Shown: positions 8,579 through 18,423, counted from the stretch's first letter. The stretch: 51,942 nt of DNA from Bacillota bacterium (GCA_012837285.1 DURJ01000153.1:1-51942), one strand, 5' to 3'. Notes: generated by a model not told the origin, from the letters alone. Translations and numbers: made by a program.

Positions 8579-9348
8579 TAATTCACCCCCAAGGTTTCGG
8601 CTTCCGGTTCGATAAAATACAATATGGCCTGTCTTAGCCGCTCCAGATCCACCTTGGTATCCACACAAGGACCATTGGGTCGTTCGTTCAACACCCCGAA
8701 TGCCGGCAGCGGATACACATCCTGTAACCCACTGGATAGATCCCGCTCACATGCTACGGCCACAATGGCGTCAGGTCTTAATTCCTGCACCTTCTTGCGC
8801 GCCAGGGTTCCGCCGGTGACCACAGCCAACCCCACGCCTAGATTTCGAGCTAACAACAATAGGTCTTTGATCTGGCAGCGGCCGCAAAGATGACAGTTGC
8901 TTACATCGGCAGTAATCTTATACTCGCAGCCTGAATACTGCAGACAATGAGGAGCCAGTACCAGCAGTTGCCGGGGTGCCACCTTAATTTTTCGCGCCCG
9001 CACTAAATTGTTGTTAATCTCAATAAACGAACGCTCCAACTTCTCTTTGGTAACGTGAAAGAAACGTCCCACCTGCATAGACAACGGTAACAGCCGGGTG
9101 ATAAGGATGCTAACCGGACGATCAAGAACCGGGATTGGACGGTGCCAGAGAATTATGAGGACAACTCCCACCACACCGACCAAAACCGTGACTACAAAGA
9201 GGAAAAAAGTCAGCCCGAGGCCGAAAAAGACATAGCGCGAGAGTTTATCTAATCCATAAAAAGAAACGTACCATAATCTGCCGGCCAACAGGCCCAACAG
9301 AATGGCAAAACCCAAAGCCAGACTTAAGATCAATCTCTTTTTGGCCAC
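8578..9348 (-). CDS. DUF116 family membrane protein with cysteine cluster
   Basis: Protein of unknown function matching the DUF116 family. Two N-terminal membrane helices (residues ~5-30 and ~40-68) precede a cytoplasmic domain. That domain has a conserved cysteine array: HCLQYSGC, then SNCHLCGRCQI, then ACERDLSSGL and a late NGPCVDTKVD. The CxxCxxC spacing suggests iron-sulfur or zinc binding, which is inference. The 256-residue frame starts at a GTG preceded by GGGAGGGG. It lies 15 bases after fmt and overlaps the DUF6391 gene by one base, inside a translation-modification operon (def, fmt, rsmB, rlmN), so a role connected to protein synthesis or membrane quality control is possible but unproven. 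Confidence 0.8.
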   Translation of the reverse strand: MAKKRLILSLALGFAILLGLLAGRLWYVSFYGLDKLSRYVFFGLGLTFFLFVVTVLVGVVGVVLIILWHRPIPVLDRPVSILITRLLPLSMQVGRFFHVTKEKLERSFIEINNNLVRARKIKVAPRQLLVLAPHCLQYSGCEYKITADVSNCHLCGRCQIKDLLLLARNLGVGLAVVTGGTLARKKVQELRPDAIVAVACERDLSSGLQDVYPLPAFGVLNERPNGPCVDTKVDLERLRQAILYFIEPEAETLGVN

Positions 9349-9363
9349 AGGCCTTCCCCTCCC

Positions 9364-10299
9364 TTAGCCCCAAACATCCCCTGGCTGTACACGGTACCCA
9401 CAAGCATAGGCCGGCGCCGTCATGGAACGTTTGCCGGCAGGTTGTACTTCTTGGATAACTACTGCCCCTTCCCCACAAGCCACCAAGATACCGCTATCAC
9501 CTTGTACTTTCAATACTTGTCCCGGTTTTCCTGCTAAAGAAGCCAGTCCAGATACCTGGCCCCGCCAAACCTTCAGCCGGTTCCCAGCCACAAACGTGGC
9601 TGACCCCGGTTTCGGGTTCAGTGCCCGCACCTGATTGGCTACCATGGGGGCCGGCAGTTCCCAATTCAAAATCTCGTCTTCTTTCTTGAGCGGCGGGGCC
9701 CAACTGGCTAAGGAATCGTCTTGTGGGTGGCGGGGAGCAGTTCCCTCCGCAATCGCCCTTACAGTACGCCGAACCAGATCAGCGCCCTTTTGTGCCAGCC
9801 GTACTGCTAACGTGCCAGCCGTGTCATCAGGCGCGATCTTTTCCTCTGCCTGCATAATTATGTCACCTGTGTCCAGTCCCTCACTCATGTACATGGTGGT
9901 AACCCCGGTCATGACATCACCGTTCATAATGGCGCGCTGTATGGGAGCTGCGCCGCGCAGACTTGGCAACAACGAAGCGTGCAAATTAATACAACCCAGC
10001 GGAGGCATGCCTAGCAGCGCGGAAGGCAAGATCTGACCAAAAGCCACCACTACAATAAGATCTGGCTCCAATGCCCGAATGTCGGCCAGAAACTCATCGC
10101 TGTTCACCTGTTGTGGTTGCAAGACCGGAATGCCGGCGGCTACTGCCGCCTCTTTCACCGCCGAAGGCCGCAGCTGATGGCCCCGCCCTCTGGGCCTATC
10201 CGGTTGCGTAACCACCCCGACCACAGACGGGATCAACTCCTTGAGCGTAGACACGGCAAACTGAGGCGTGCCCATGAAAACAATACGCACCTCGATCAC
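9364..10299 (-). CDS. fmt: Methionyl-tRNA formyltransferase
   Basis: Formylates initiator Met-tRNA using 10-formyltetrahydrofolate, producing fMet-tRNA for translation initiation. The N-terminal formyltransferase domain has [14 protein letters not shown], the catalytic region [17 protein letters not shown] and GDTGDIIM-type residues in [11 protein letters not shown]. The C-terminal tRNA-contact domain begins near residue 205. Its length of 311 residues is normal. The GTG start overlaps the def stop as GTGA, the usual def-fmt coupling: Def removes the formyl group that Fmt adds. Confidence 0.96.
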   Translation of the reverse strand: MIEVRIVFMGTPQFAVSTLKELIPSVVGVVTQPDRPRGRGHQLRPSAVKEAAVAAGIPVLQPQQVNSDEFLADIRALEPDLIVVVAFGQILPSALLGMPPLGCINLHASLLPSLRGAAPIQRAIMNGDVMTGVTTMYMSEGLDTGDIIMQAEEKIAPDDTAGTLAVRLAQKGADLVRRTVRAIAEGTAPRHPQDDSLASWAPPLKKEDEILNWELPAPMVANQVRALNPKPGSATFVAGNRLKVWRGQVSGLASLAGKPGQVLKVQGDSGILVACGEGAVVIQEVQPAGKRSMTAPAYACGYRVQPGDVWG

Positions 10300-10775
10300 C
10301 CTCTATCTTCTTCACTTTCACTGGGTCGAATGTTTTGAGCCCGGTCGATGAACAAGATGCCGTCCAAATGATCCAGTTCGTGTTGCAGTGCCCGAGCCAG
10401 CAGGTTCTCTCCGCTAATCTCCTGGTTTCGACCTTTAAGATCCAGGGCCCGGACTGTGACCTTGCTACTTCGAGGAACATCCCCCACCAAGCCCGGAAGA
10501 CTGAGACAACCTTCAACACCGAGCTCCTCACCTTCTGCCGCTATGATCTCCGGATTAATAAGAGTCAATAGCCCCTCACCTACATCAATAACCACTGCTC
10601 GCAATAATACACCCACTTGGGGTGCAGCTAAGCCAACGCCATCAGCATCATACATGGAAACAGCCATATCATGTAACAACCGGCGCAGACGGTCATTGAT
10701 CTTGGTCACAGATTGTGCTGGCTGCCGCAGCACCGGATCTCCATAAAGTCGAATATTAAGTTCACCTTCACCCAT
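10296..10775 (-). CDS. def: Peptide deformylase
   Basis: Metalloenzyme that removes the N-formyl group from nascent proteins at the ribosome exit. All three class motifs are present: [10 protein letters not shown] (motif 1), EGCLSLPG (motif 2, metal cysteine) and QHELDHLDG (motif 3, HExxH metal histidines and catalytic Glu). The 159-residue length is typical. It is coupled to fmt by a 4-base overlap and follows priA by 25 bases, exactly as in the Bacillus priA-def-fmt operon. Confidence 0.96.
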   Translation of the reverse strand: MGEGELNIRLYGDPVLRQPAQSVTKINDRLRRLLHDMAVSMYDADGVGLAAPQVGVLLRAVVIDVGEGLLTLINPEIIAAEGEELGVEGCLSLPGLVGDVPRSSKVTVRALDLKGRNQEISGENLLARALQHELDHLDGILFIDRAQNIRPSESEEDRG

Positions 10776-10800
10776 TGATGCCTCTCCTTTGCTCAGTCAG

Positions 10801-13029
10801 CTACAGATAAGACAGCGGATCCACATCCACTGTAAGCCGCGCTCCGGCCCGCTGACAGGCTGCAGTCAGCGTTGGCAAAGCTGCCGCCAGTTGATTCTTA
10901 AGTCGCCTTAGGTCCGAACCTTTGAGAATCAGTTGCCAGCGAAATCTATTCCCTACTTTCAGGAACGGGCACGGGGCCGGCCCTTCTATCCTTACATCTT
11001 CCCCTTTGGGCAGCATACTAAGTAGTTGCTGCAATAGCTCTATAGCTGTCTTTTCTTTCGGTGCCAAAGCACGAACTAAAACCACTTTCACGAACGGAGG
11101 ATACAGATGGCGTTTTCGCCGCTCCAGCTCCACCCGATAAAAACCAGCATAATCATGTCGCTGAGCCGCTGTAATGCTAACATGATTGGGAGTGTACGTC
11201 TGCAGTATCGCTCGGCCCGGCAGTTCACCCCGTCCTGTACGCCCGGCGACTTGTTCCAGTAGTTGGAAGGTACGTTCAGCCGCATAAGGATCGGGCAGAT
11301 TAAGAGTCAGGTCCGCACTCACAATGCCCACCAACGTTACACGAGCAATGTCCAGGCCTTTGGTTACCATCTGCGTCCCAACCAAGATGTCAGCTCTTCC
11401 CTGGGAAAATGAATGGATGATTTCGTCAGTAGCCCCGGTTCGAGCGCTGGTGTCAGCATCAAGCCTCAGAATCCGCGCCCTGGGCCAGAGGCGCCGGGCC
11501 TCACTGACAACACGCTGCGTTCCGCAGCCAAAATCGCGCACATAGTTACTACCACAGCTAGGGCACAAGTGGTATTGGGGTTCGGAATAACCACAATGGT
11601 GGCAGATTAGACGCCGCCCCACTTTATGGAAAGTAAGAGCTAGATCACAATGCGGACATTCGGCCACTAAACCGCAGTGCCGGCAAAGCACAAAGGTGCT
11701 GTGTCCGCGACGGTTCAGAAACAATATTGCCTGCTGCTTACAAGCCAGAACTCTTTCCATTTCCGTCTGAAGCAGTCGACTGAAAATACTTCTGTTGCCG
11801 GCCAACAGCTCGCGCCGCATGTCCACGATCTCAACTTGGGGCAATGGGCGCTTAGCGATTCTCTCCGGTAAGGTGAGCAAGCGATAGCCACCGTTTTGGG
11901 CCTGATAGTAGGTGTCCACCGCCGGGGTAGCACTGCCTAAAATAGTTACCGCTCCTTGGTTACGAGCTCGCCAAAGTGCTACCTCCCGAGCGTGGTAGCG
12001 GGGACTCTCTTCTTGCTTGTATGCTGTCTCATGCTCCTCATCTAGAATTATAGCACCAATCTTCGCCAGTGGGGCATACACAGCCGAGCGGGCACCCACT
12101 ACTATCTGGGCTTTCCCTTGTCGGATGCGCTGCCACTGGTCGTATCGTTCCCGATCCCTCAGTCCGCTGTGTAAAATAGCGACTCTGTGTCCAAAGCGGT
12201 GGACAAAACGCTCCCGCATCTGCGGGGTAAGAGCAATTTCCGGTACCAGCACTATCCCTCCGCGTCCTTGTTTCAAAGCCGCCGCCAGAACTCGGAGATA
12301 TATCTCTGTCTTGCCGCTGCCGGTCACACCATGGAGAAGAAAGTTTTCCTGCCGATACGTCTCTAGAGCCTCCATAATCGGCTCCAATGATCTGGATTGA
12401 GCCTCTGTAAGTACCGGCAGTTGTTCGGCTGTTGTGGCAGCAGTCTCTAAGCAGCTTAGCTGGGAAACAGGGTCCACCTCGATCCAGGTGGTAACCACAC
12501 CCCGGGAAACCAGAGCCTTCAGGCTGCTGCCAGCGGCCGGAGCTCGTTGCAAGAGTTCTCGGCGCACCGCCGGTCGCTCTTTCAAAAGTGCGGTTACTAT
12601 CCGTGCTTGTGCCGGTGCCCGGCGGCCTAGAGCATGGACTAGGGTGCGTGCCTCCTGCTCGGGTAACAACAGATCAACATACTCCACCCGTCGTTCTAAA
12701 GATAATCCGCTACTTGTTCCCGGTGGAAGCACCAGATACAAAGCCTCAACCTGATGGCATAGATAGCGATCAGCCACAAAGCGTGCTAGCTGCCAAGCTT
12801 CTTCATTGAACAAGTCCTGAGCTAACACCGCTGAAATAGGCCGCACCTTTTCCACCGGTTCCGGTGTCTCCGGTACCACATACCCGGCAAGAACCCGAGG
12901 GCCAAAAGGAATCCGTACCTTGGTTCCACATCCGACTTGGCCCAGGAGCGAGTCCGGAACAATGTAAGTAAAAGTCTTGTTTGTCGCTGACGTAACCAGG
13001 TCGACCAGCACTGCCGCTAGCTTAGCCAT
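10801..13029 (-). CDS. priA: Primosomal replication-restart helicase PriA
   Basis: DNA helicase that reloads the replisome at stalled forks. The N-terminal 3'-DNA-binding domain is followed by a superfamily 2 helicase core: Walker A GVTGSGKTEIY (234-244), DEEH box in LDEEHETAYK, and later QVAGRTGRG. Between the helicase lobes lie two zinc-binding cysteine groups, beginning CRHCGLVAECPHC and ending LCPSCG. At 742 residues it is normal. Its ribosome-binding site lies within a short palindrome just after the coaBC stop (see 13043-13055). It is probably transcribed with coaBC upstream and def downstream. Confidence 0.96.
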   Translation of the reverse strand: MAKLAAVLVDLVTSATNKTFTYIVPDSLLGQVGCGTKVRIPFGPRVLAGYVVPETPEPVEKVRPISAVLAQDLFNEEAWQLARFVADRYLCHQVEALYLVLPPGTSSGLSLERRVEYVDLLLPEQEARTLVHALGRRAPAQARIVTALLKERPAVRRELLQRAPAAGSSLKALVSRGVVTTWIEVDPVSQLSCLETAATTAEQLPVLTEAQSRSLEPIMEALETYRQENFLLHGVTGSGKTEIYLRVLAAALKQGRGGIVLVPEIALTPQMRERFVHRFGHRVAILHSGLRDRERYDQWQRIRQGKAQIVVGARSAVYAPLAKIGAIILDEEHETAYKQEESPRYHAREVALWRARNQGAVTILGSATPAVDTYYQAQNGGYRLLTLPERIAKRPLPQVEIVDMRRELLAGNRSIFSRLLQTEMERVLACKQQAILFLNRRGHSTFVLCRHCGLVAECPHCDLALTFHKVGRRLICHHCGYSEPQYHLCPSCGSNYVRDFGCGTQRVVSEARRLWPRARILRLDADTSARTGATDEIIHSFSQGRADILVGTQMVTKGLDIARVTLVGIVSADLTLNLPDPYAAERTFQLLEQVAGRTGRGELPGRAILQTYTPNHVSITAAQRHDYAGFYRVELERRKRHLYPPFVKVVLVRALAPKEKTAIELLQQLLSMLPKGEDVRIEGPAPCPFLKVGNRFRWQLILKGSDLRRLKNQLAAALPTLTAACQRAGARLTVDVDPLSYL

Positions 13030-13042
13030 AGGGACAACAACT

Positions 13043-13055
13043 CCTCCTTAGGAGG
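13043..13055 (-). other. Palindrome over the priA ribosome-binding site
   Basis: The 13 bases directly after the coaBC stop read CCTCCTAAGGAGG on the transcribed strand, so the priA Shine-Dalgarno can pair with a preceding anti-Shine-Dalgarno (5-bp stem, 3-base loop). It may limit priA translation unless ribosomes finishing coaBC open it. This is sequence observation plus inference; the stem is short and may be coincidental. Confidence 0.4.
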
Positions 13056-14276
13056 TTACTTCTCGAAAGAAGCTAACAGCTCCTCCTGCACGCTTTTGGC
13101 CCGTTTCCAAATGGCTACTGCAATGTCTTCCTTGGCAGCCAACGGTAGGTGCTCCTTCTTGCCATCCGGCCAGAGAATAATCACTTCGTTAGTAGCAGCT
13201 GCAAAACCGGCATCGCTCCGGGTAATGTCATTGGCTACAATAAAATCAAGCCGTTTACGCCTTAGCTTTTCCTGCGCACGGGCGACTAGATCAGAGCTTT
13301 CGGCGGCAAAGCCAATGGTTATCTGTCCCGGTTGTTTCAGATCAGCGATGGAGCTCAAGATATCTACTGTTTGTTCCATCTCTAAGGTTAGTTTTTCGCT
13401 CGTCTTCTTCTTGATTTTGTCAGCGCTGTATTGTTTCGGCCGAAAATCTGCCACTGCCGCGGCCATGATCAAAGCGGTAGCCTCAGGAAAGTACTTCCTC
13501 GTTGCCTGGTACATATCTTCTGCCGTTACTACGTCAATCCGCTTCACCCCAAACGGTACCGGCAACGAAGTAGGTCCGCTGACCAGAGTCACTTGGGCCC
13601 CGCCCTGCTCGGCCACGGCAGCCAAAGCATAACCCATGCGTCCGGTAGATCGATTAGAGAGATAGCGCACCGGATCCAACGGTTCTCGAGTCGGGCCGGC
13701 TGTAATCAGTACCCGCCAGCCGTTAAGATCGAGCTCTGAAGCCAGCAGTCTCTTCGCCTTTTGGACAATGCGCTCCGGAGCAGCTAAGCGTCCTGGGCCC
13801 TCAGCGCCGCAGGCTAAAAAGCCTGTCTCCGGTTCTATCACATGAAAGCCCCGCCGCTTGAGTAAATCTAGGTTCTGCTGAACAACAGGGTTAAGGTACA
13901 TATTGCTGTTCATGGCCGGTGCTACCAGCACCGGGGCCTGGCTGGCCAACACGGTGGCTGTGAGCATGTCATCAGCCAGGCCTAAAGCTAATTTGGCCAG
14001 CGCGTTAGCAGTAGCCGGAGCAACAACAATAAGATCTGCCGCCTGAGCATAGGCCACATGAGCCACGTCCCACTTCTCAGGAGCAGCAAACATATCCACC
14101 ACTACCGGCTGCCGACTCAAAGTCTGAAAAGTGAGCGGTGCTACAAAGCGGGTGGCTGCTTCGGTCATGATAACCTTGACTGTAAACCCCAAGCGCACCA
14201 AGCTACTTGTCACCTGGGCCGCCTTATAGGCTGCTATTCCCCCGGTAACCCCTAGAACCACAGTCTTATTGCTCAT
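13056..14276 (-). CDS. coaBC: Bifunctional phosphopantothenoylcysteine decarboxylase/synthetase
   Basis: Carries out two steps of coenzyme A synthesis: joining cysteine to 4'-phosphopantothenate (CoaB, C-terminal) and decarboxylating the product (CoaC, N-terminal flavin domain). CoaC motifs include VTGGIAAYKAAQ, the catalytic histidine in WDVAHVAYA, and PAMNSNMYLNP. CoaB begins near residue 185 with ITAGPTREPLDPVRY and SNRSTGRMGYALA. The start used is ATG 14276, with AGAGGTGG five bases upstream; an in-frame GTG at 14285 lies inside that site. The length is 406 residues. It lies between rpoZ and priA, as in Bacillus. Confidence 0.96.
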   Translation of the reverse strand: MSNKTVVLGVTGGIAAYKAAQVTSSLVRLGFTVKVIMTEAATRFVAPLTFQTLSRQPVVVDMFAAPEKWDVAHVAYAQAADLIVVAPATANALAKLALGLADDMLTATVLASQAPVLVAPAMNSNMYLNPVVQQNLDLLKRRGFHVIEPETGFLACGAEGPGRLAAPERIVQKAKRLLASELDLNGWRVLITAGPTREPLDPVRYLSNRSTGRMGYALAAVAEQGGAQVTLVSGPTSLPVPFGVKRIDVVTAEDMYQATRKYFPEATALIMAAAVADFRPKQYSADKIKKKTSEKLTLEMEQTVDILSSIADLKQPGQITIGFAAESSDLVARAQEKLRRKRLDFIVANDITRSDAGFAAATNEVIILWPDGKKEHLPLAAKEDIAVAIWKRAKSVQEELLASFEK

Positions 14277-14287
14277 GGTAGCCACCT

Positions 14288-14494
14288 CTACTTACTCTCG
14301 CTTTCTGGCGTTCCAGGGACTATAACCCCGCTGGCAATTTCTTGCAAAGCCACACCTACCGGTTTGCCCTGAGCATTGTCCAGGCGTGGAGCCGCCCCAC
14401 CCATTAGCTGACGGGCTCGTTTGGATGTGGCTGCTACCAACAAATACTTGTTGGGAATACGCTGGCGCAACGTGGCTAGATCAGGTCCCTCCAT
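14288..14494 (-). CDS. rpoZ: RNA polymerase omega subunit
   Basis: Small subunit that assists folding and assembly of the beta' subunit of RNA polymerase. The 68-residue protein has the N-terminal helix region PNKYLLVAATSKRARQL typical of omega, and a short proline-containing tail. The gmk stop is two bases upstream, and GGGGGGA gives its ribosome-binding site. The gmk-rpoZ-coaBC order is conserved across Firmicutes. Confidence 0.93.
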   Translation of the reverse strand: MEGPDLATLRQRIPNKYLLVAATSKRARQLMGGAAPRLDNAQGKPVGVALQEIASGVIVPGTPESESK

Positions 14495-14496
14495 GC

Positions 14497-15105
14497 TTAT
14501 CCCCCCAACATTGCCTTAAGTTCTTGTAGATCATAGCGCCTAATACGGCTACGCTCAGCCAGTAAAATCGCCTCAATCTTGAGCACTGCCTGGGTTACTT
14601 CATCATTGACCACCAGATAATCGTAATTTCGTATTTGAGCTATTTCCTGTCTGGCCGCCTGAAAGCGGCGCTCTCTTTCAGCCGCGTTTTCAGTGCCTCG
14701 TCCGTCAATCCGCCGCTTTAACTCAGCCATACTGGGCGGCAGGAGAAAAAGCAAAATCCCAGCGGGATAACTGGCTTTCACCTGCAATGCCCCCTGGGTA
14801 TCTATCTCCAGCAGCACATCCCTTCCCCTTGCCAATCGGTCCTCCACCCACCCCCGCGGCGTTCCGTATAAATTGCCAAAAACTTCAGCCCACTCCAAAA
14901 ATCCGTCTTCTTTGACCTGGTTCTGAAATTGTTTTTGGGTAAGGAAAAAGTAGTTGACCCCATCTTGTTCTCCCGGTCGGGGTCTCCTGGTGGTAGCAGA
15001 GATGGAGTAAATAAGCTCGCGGTTGCGCTGCCGTAATAAGTCACAGACCGTCCCTTTGCCACAGCCGGACGGTCCTGACACTACCAAAAGCAAGCCTTGG
15101 GGCAT
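14497..15105 (-). CDS. gmk: Guanylate kinase
   Basis: Phosphorylates GMP to GDP with ATP, feeding GTP and (p)ppGpp pools. The P-loop VSGPSGCGKGT lies at the N-terminus; ATTRRPRPGEQDGVNY and FLEWAEVFGNLYGT are the GMP-binding segments. The start used is ATG 15105, eight bases after AGGAG; an in-frame GTG at 15114 is nearly on top of that site. The length is 202 residues. It sits between remA and rpoZ in the conserved Firmicute block. Confidence 0.96.
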   Translation of the reverse strand: MPQGLLLVVSGPSGCGKGTVCDLLRQRNRELIYSISATTRRPRPGEQDGVNYFFLTQKQFQNQVKEDGFLEWAEVFGNLYGTPRGWVEDRLARGRDVLLEIDTQGALQVKASYPAGILLFLLPPSMAELKRRIDGRGTENAAERERRFQAARQEIAQIRNYDYLVVNDEVTQAVLKIEAILLAERSRIRRYDLQELKAMLGG

Positions 15106-15116
15106 AGGTCTCACTC

Positions 15117-15392
15117 CTAATCATGGTCACTGCTGTCCTCAGTCACAGGAGCCCGATCACCGAGGCGGTTGGCTACCGTTTCCGGTTGTACAGCCGAGAG
15201 AATCACATGGTCGCTGTCCATAACAATCACAGCCCTGGTACGGCGTCCGTAAGTAGCATCGATAAGCATGCCCCGATCCCGAGCTTCCTGCACAATGCGC
15301 TTAATCGGTGCCGAGTCCGGGCTTACAATAGCTACTATTCGGTTGGCCGAAACAATGTTACCAAAACCGATGTTGATAAGTCTGATCGCCAT
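15117..15392 (-). CDS. remA: RemA-like DNA-binding regulator (DUF370)
   Basis: In Bacillus subtilis RemA is an oligomeric DNA-binding activator of biofilm-matrix and osmoprotection genes. The frame opens with the family signature [18 protein letters not shown] and continues with [14 protein letters not shown] and [15 protein letters not shown]. The 91 residues are normal. It starts at ATG behind AAGGAGG and lies between yicC and gmk, the same position as B. subtilis remA (ylzA). Whether it controls biofilm genes in this organism is not visible here. Confidence 0.92.
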   Translation of the reverse strand: MAIRLINIGFGNIVSANRIVAIVSPDSAPIKRIVQEARDRGMLIDATYGRRTRAVIVMDSDHVILSAVQPETVANRLGDRAPVTEDSSDHD

Positions 15393-15428
15393 TTGGAAAT
15401 CCTCCTTCGGAGCAAGACCATCAAAGCC

Positions 15429-16301
15429 TCACTCCACATTTTGGGCTTGTTCGCGCATCTTTTCCAGTTCAGCCTTGCACTGCACTACTAGGGCGCTGAT
15501 GTCCACATCTTGAGACTTAGCACCGATAGTGTTCACCTCTCGGTTAGCTTCCTGCAGTAAGAATTCCAGTCTTCTTCCTACCGACTCCTCCAGCTCCAAT
15601 GCAGCCTCCAGTTGCCCTAGATGGCTAAGTAGCCGCACTATTTCTTCGTTGATGTCAGCGCGTTCGGCCATAAGAAGTACCTCTTGGGCCAGCCGAACCT
15701 CATCCACCATGCCTTCTGTGCCTATTGTAGCCAATCTTTCCCGAAGCTTATTCTGGTAATGATCCGGTACTGCAGCCGCCTTGGATTGAATAGCGCAGCT
15801 AAGTTGCCTAATTACCGTTACCCGACCCAGCAGGTCTTCTTTCAGCGCCACTCCTTCCCGCCGGCGCATAGCCAATACATCCGCCAGTGCCGTGTCCAAA
15901 GCTTCTCTGCAAGCCGGCCACAACGCCTCTAAGTCCACTTCGCGGTCTTCTAAGGAAATGACTTCCGGCAGACCTAAGAGAACAGCCGGCGTAACGTCTA
16001 AGTCCAAGGAAAACTCCTGACCCAACCACCGGGCTGCCTTCAGATAGGCCTGAGCCAGTTCGCTGTCCACTCGCACTTCCTTTGGCCAGCTCTCCCCGCG
16101 CACGTTTACCCAAACTTCGACGCGCCCACGAGCTAACTCTGTGGATAGTCGACGCCGTATGCGTTCCTCCCATTGGCCCAGTTCGCGGGGCAAATGTAAG
16201 ACATATTCGCCAAAACGATGGTTCAAGGTGCGTATCTCCACTGTGAAGGTCCTAGCCCCAGCTTGGGCCAAGCCATGGCCAAAACCAGTCATGCTCTGCA
16301 C
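15429..16301 (-). CDS. yicC: YicC-family endoribonuclease
   Basis: YicC-type proteins are metal-dependent endoribonucleases; in B. subtilis the orthologue is YloC. Signatures are QSMTGFGHG at the N-terminus, VEIRTLNHRFGEY, and the C-terminal DUF1732 region with EANREVNTIGAKSQD. The start used is GTG 16301, behind AGGGAAG; it gives 290 residues and begins at the conserved SMTGFG. The longer frame from 16319 would overlap dapL. The dapL stop lies just upstream, so translation is probably coupled to it. Confidence 0.93.
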   Translation of the reverse strand: MQSMTGFGHGLAQAGARTFTVEIRTLNHRFGEYVLHLPRELGQWEERIRRRLSTELARGRVEVWVNVRGESWPKEVRVDSELAQAYLKAARWLGQEFSLDLDVTPAVLLGLPEVISLEDREVDLEALWPACREALDTALADVLAMRRREGVALKEDLLGRVTVIRQLSCAIQSKAAAVPDHYQNKLRERLATIGTEGMVDEVRLAQEVLLMAERADINEEIVRLLSHLGQLEAALELEESVGRRLEFLLQEANREVNTIGAKSQDVDISALVVQCKAELEKMREQAQNVE

Positions 16302-16302
16302 G

Positions 16303-17484
16303 TTATCGCTTCCCTGCAAAGAAAATACCCTGTTGCCGCATCCGATCTACAGCTTCTCTCAGGCGCTGCTCACTGCAAGTGAGGGCAATGCGGAAAAAGC
16401 CTTCACCATACTGGCCATAGCCATTACCGGGAGCTACATTAACACCTGCTTTTTCCAATAACAAAGCGGCAAAGCTTTTAGAAGTATACCCTTCCGGTAC
16501 TGGGGCCCAAACATAAAAGGTACCCTTAGTGGGCTGCAGTTTCCAGCCTAAGCTGTTGAGGCCGTCAATTATGGCATCACGGCGGCCGGTGTAGATGCGA
16601 TTCATACTGTCAATAGAATCTTGCGGACCGGTTAACGCTCTGATGCCGGCATATTGAACGGCGTTAAATACACCGGAATCAACGTTAGTCTTGATTATCG
16701 ACAAAGCTGCCAACACATCTTTGTTGCCCACGGCAAAGCCTATTCGCCACCCAGTCATGTTGTACGGCTTGGACAGGGAGTTGAACTCAATCCCCACTTC
16801 CTTGGCTCCCGGTGTAGCCAAAAAGCTCGGGGCCCGATAACCGTCAAAAGTGGTTTCGCAATAGGCAAAATCATGGCACACTGCTATACCGTGTTGGCGA
16901 GCAAAGTCCACTGTTTGAGCAAAAAACTGCGGTGTTGCTACTGCTGCCGTAGGGTTGTTAGGATAATTGATAAAAAGCAACTTGGCTCGTTGCGCTGTCT
17001 CCGAATCAACCAAGCTGTAATCAGGTAAGAAATCGTTTTCCGCCTGGAGCGGTAGAGTATAAGGTACCCCACCAGCTAATAAAGTACCGGTTCGATAAAC
17101 TGGATAGGCCGGGTCAGGCACCAAAGTTACGTCGCCCGGATCAACAAAGGCCCAACAAATATGGGCAATTCCCTCCTTGGAACCGATTAACGCCATCACT
17201 TCGGTTTCCGGATCGAGCTCAACCTCATAACGCTCCCGATACCAGTCGGCCACAGCCTGCTTAAATTCCGGCAAGCCCTCATAAGGCGGATAGCGATGAG
17301 TGGCCGGATCGGCTGCTGCCTCCTTAAGCGCCTGGATCACATGCCCGGGAGTAGGCTGATCGGGGTCACCGATTCCCAGGTCGATCACATCGACTCCACG
17401 CGCTCTGGCTTGCGCCTTTAGTTTATCGATTTCGGCAAATAGATACGGTGGAACAGCAGCAATACGTTTTGCTCGCTTAATCAT
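16303..17484 (-). CDS. dapL: LL-diaminopimelate aminotransferase
   Basis: PLP enzyme that converts tetrahydrodipicolinate directly to LL-diaminopimelate, bypassing the acylated intermediates of lysine and peptidoglycan synthesis. Family-specific N-terminal pattern: [19 protein letters not shown] then [12 protein letters not shown]. The PLP lysine lies in [12 protein letters not shown], with the arginine that binds the carboxylate near [15 protein letters not shown]. The start used is ATG 17484, with GGGAGG upstream, giving 393 residues. dapF is the next gene upstream, which supports this assignment over a general class I aminotransferase. The dapL-dapF pair is inserted between yicC and the calcium ATPase gene, which are adjacent in Bacillus. 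Confidence 0.92.
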   Translation of the reverse strand: MIKRAKRIAAVPPYLFAEIDKLKAQARARGVDVIDLGIGDPDQPTPGHVIQALKEAAADPATHRYPPYEGLPEFKQAVADWYRERYEVELDPETEVMALIGSKEGIAHICWAFVDPGDVTLVPDPAYPVYRTGTLLAGGVPYTLPLQAENDFLPDYSLVDSETAQRAKLLFINYPNNPTAAVATPQFFAQTVDFARQHGIAVCHDFAYCETTFDGYRAPSFLATPGAKEVGIEFNSLSKPYNMTGWRIGFAVGNKDVLAALSIIKTNVDSGVFNAVQYAGIRALTGPQDSIDSMNRIYTGRRDAIIDGLNSLGWKLQPTKGTFYVWAPVPEGYTSKSFAALLLEKAGVNVAPGNGYGQYGEGFFRIALTCSEQRLREAVDRMRQQGIFFAGKR

Positions 17485-17546
17485 ATGTATCCTCCCTTTT
17501 AGCCTGGTGTAAATTGACGGCACCGCTTGGCGGTACCAAGTTCACA

Positions 17547-18407
17547 TCAAACGAAACCATCAGCTTGCTCAGGCCACTGTAGCTCTCCATCAAAAACATG
17601 GGTAGCCGGGCCGGTCATGTAAACGCGATCATCTTGACCCCATTCAATTAACAACTCTCCCCCGGGAAGTTCCACCCAGGCTTTCCGATCCACCTGGCCG
17701 GTCAAGGTAAGAGCTACCACTACAGCACAGGCACCGGTACCGCAGGCTAGGGTGGGACCGGCTCCCCGTTCCCAAACTTTCACCCGTAAGCGGTCCGGTT
17801 CCAGCTGCTGGACAAATTCCACGTTGGTCTTGCGCGGAAAAGCTGGGTGCTGCTCAATTTTAGGCCCCAGCTCCTGCCAGGTGATGTTGTCTATTTTGTT
17901 TACGGTTATCACTGCATGAGGATTGCCCATGGACACAGCTGCAAACCTCAGGCGTGTTTCATCTACCGCCAGCTCGGCGTTTATCACCGGACCGACACCA
18001 TACCCAGTAACCGGAACTTCAGCAGCCTTAAGGCGCGGACGCCCCATGTCAACACACACTTCCGATACCTGTCCATGGTCCAGAAGTAACCGGGGGCGAA
18101 TAACGCCAGCCAAGGTCTCCACCTCAAATTCCGTCTCCTTCGTAAGATTGCGTTCGTAGGCGTACTTGGCAAAACAGCGAATCCCGTTCCCGCACATTTC
18201 AGCCTCGCTGCCGTCCGAATTCAGGATCCGCATTCTAAATGGAGCCTTAACACCGGGGAGAACTAGAATTAACCCATCGGCACCCACACCGAAATGTCGG
18301 TGGCAGATCCACCGGGCCAGCTTTCTTAACTTCTCCTCATCAGCAACAGGCAATCCCTCTGTAAGCACAAAATCGTTCCCCAGGCCGTGGAATTTGGCAA
18401 AATGCAC
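17547..18407 (-). CDS. dapF: Diaminopimelate epimerase
   Basis: Cofactor-free epimerase turning LL- into meso-diaminopimelate, the wall cross-linking residue and lysine precursor. Both catalytic cysteines are visible: MCGNGIRC (C72) and ACGTGACA (C222). The N-terminus MHFAKFHGLGNDF is typical. At 286 residues it has normal length. It starts with GTG behind a weak AGGG site. Product flow from the adjacent dapL is direct. Confidence 0.96.
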   Translation of the reverse strand: MHFAKFHGLGNDFVLTEGLPVADEEKLRKLARWICHRHFGVGADGLILVLPGVKAPFRMRILNSDGSEAEMCGNGIRCFAKYAYERNLTKETEFEVETLAGVIRPRLLLDHGQVSEVCVDMGRPRLKAAEVPVTGYGVGPVINAELAVDETRLRFAAVSMGNPHAVITVNKIDNITWQELGPKIEQHPAFPRKTNVEFVQQLEPDRLRVKVWERGAGPTLACGTGACAVVVALTLTGQVDRKAWVELPGGELLIEWGQDDRVYMTGPATHVFDGELQWPEQADGFV

Positions 18408-18423
18408 GCTCTATACCCTACTT

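Noticed and set aside
7910-8668. Longer 252-residue version of the DUF6391 protein
   Set aside because: It would overlap DUF116 by 91 bases; the GTG at 8578 has a ribosome-binding site and starts at the first membrane helix.
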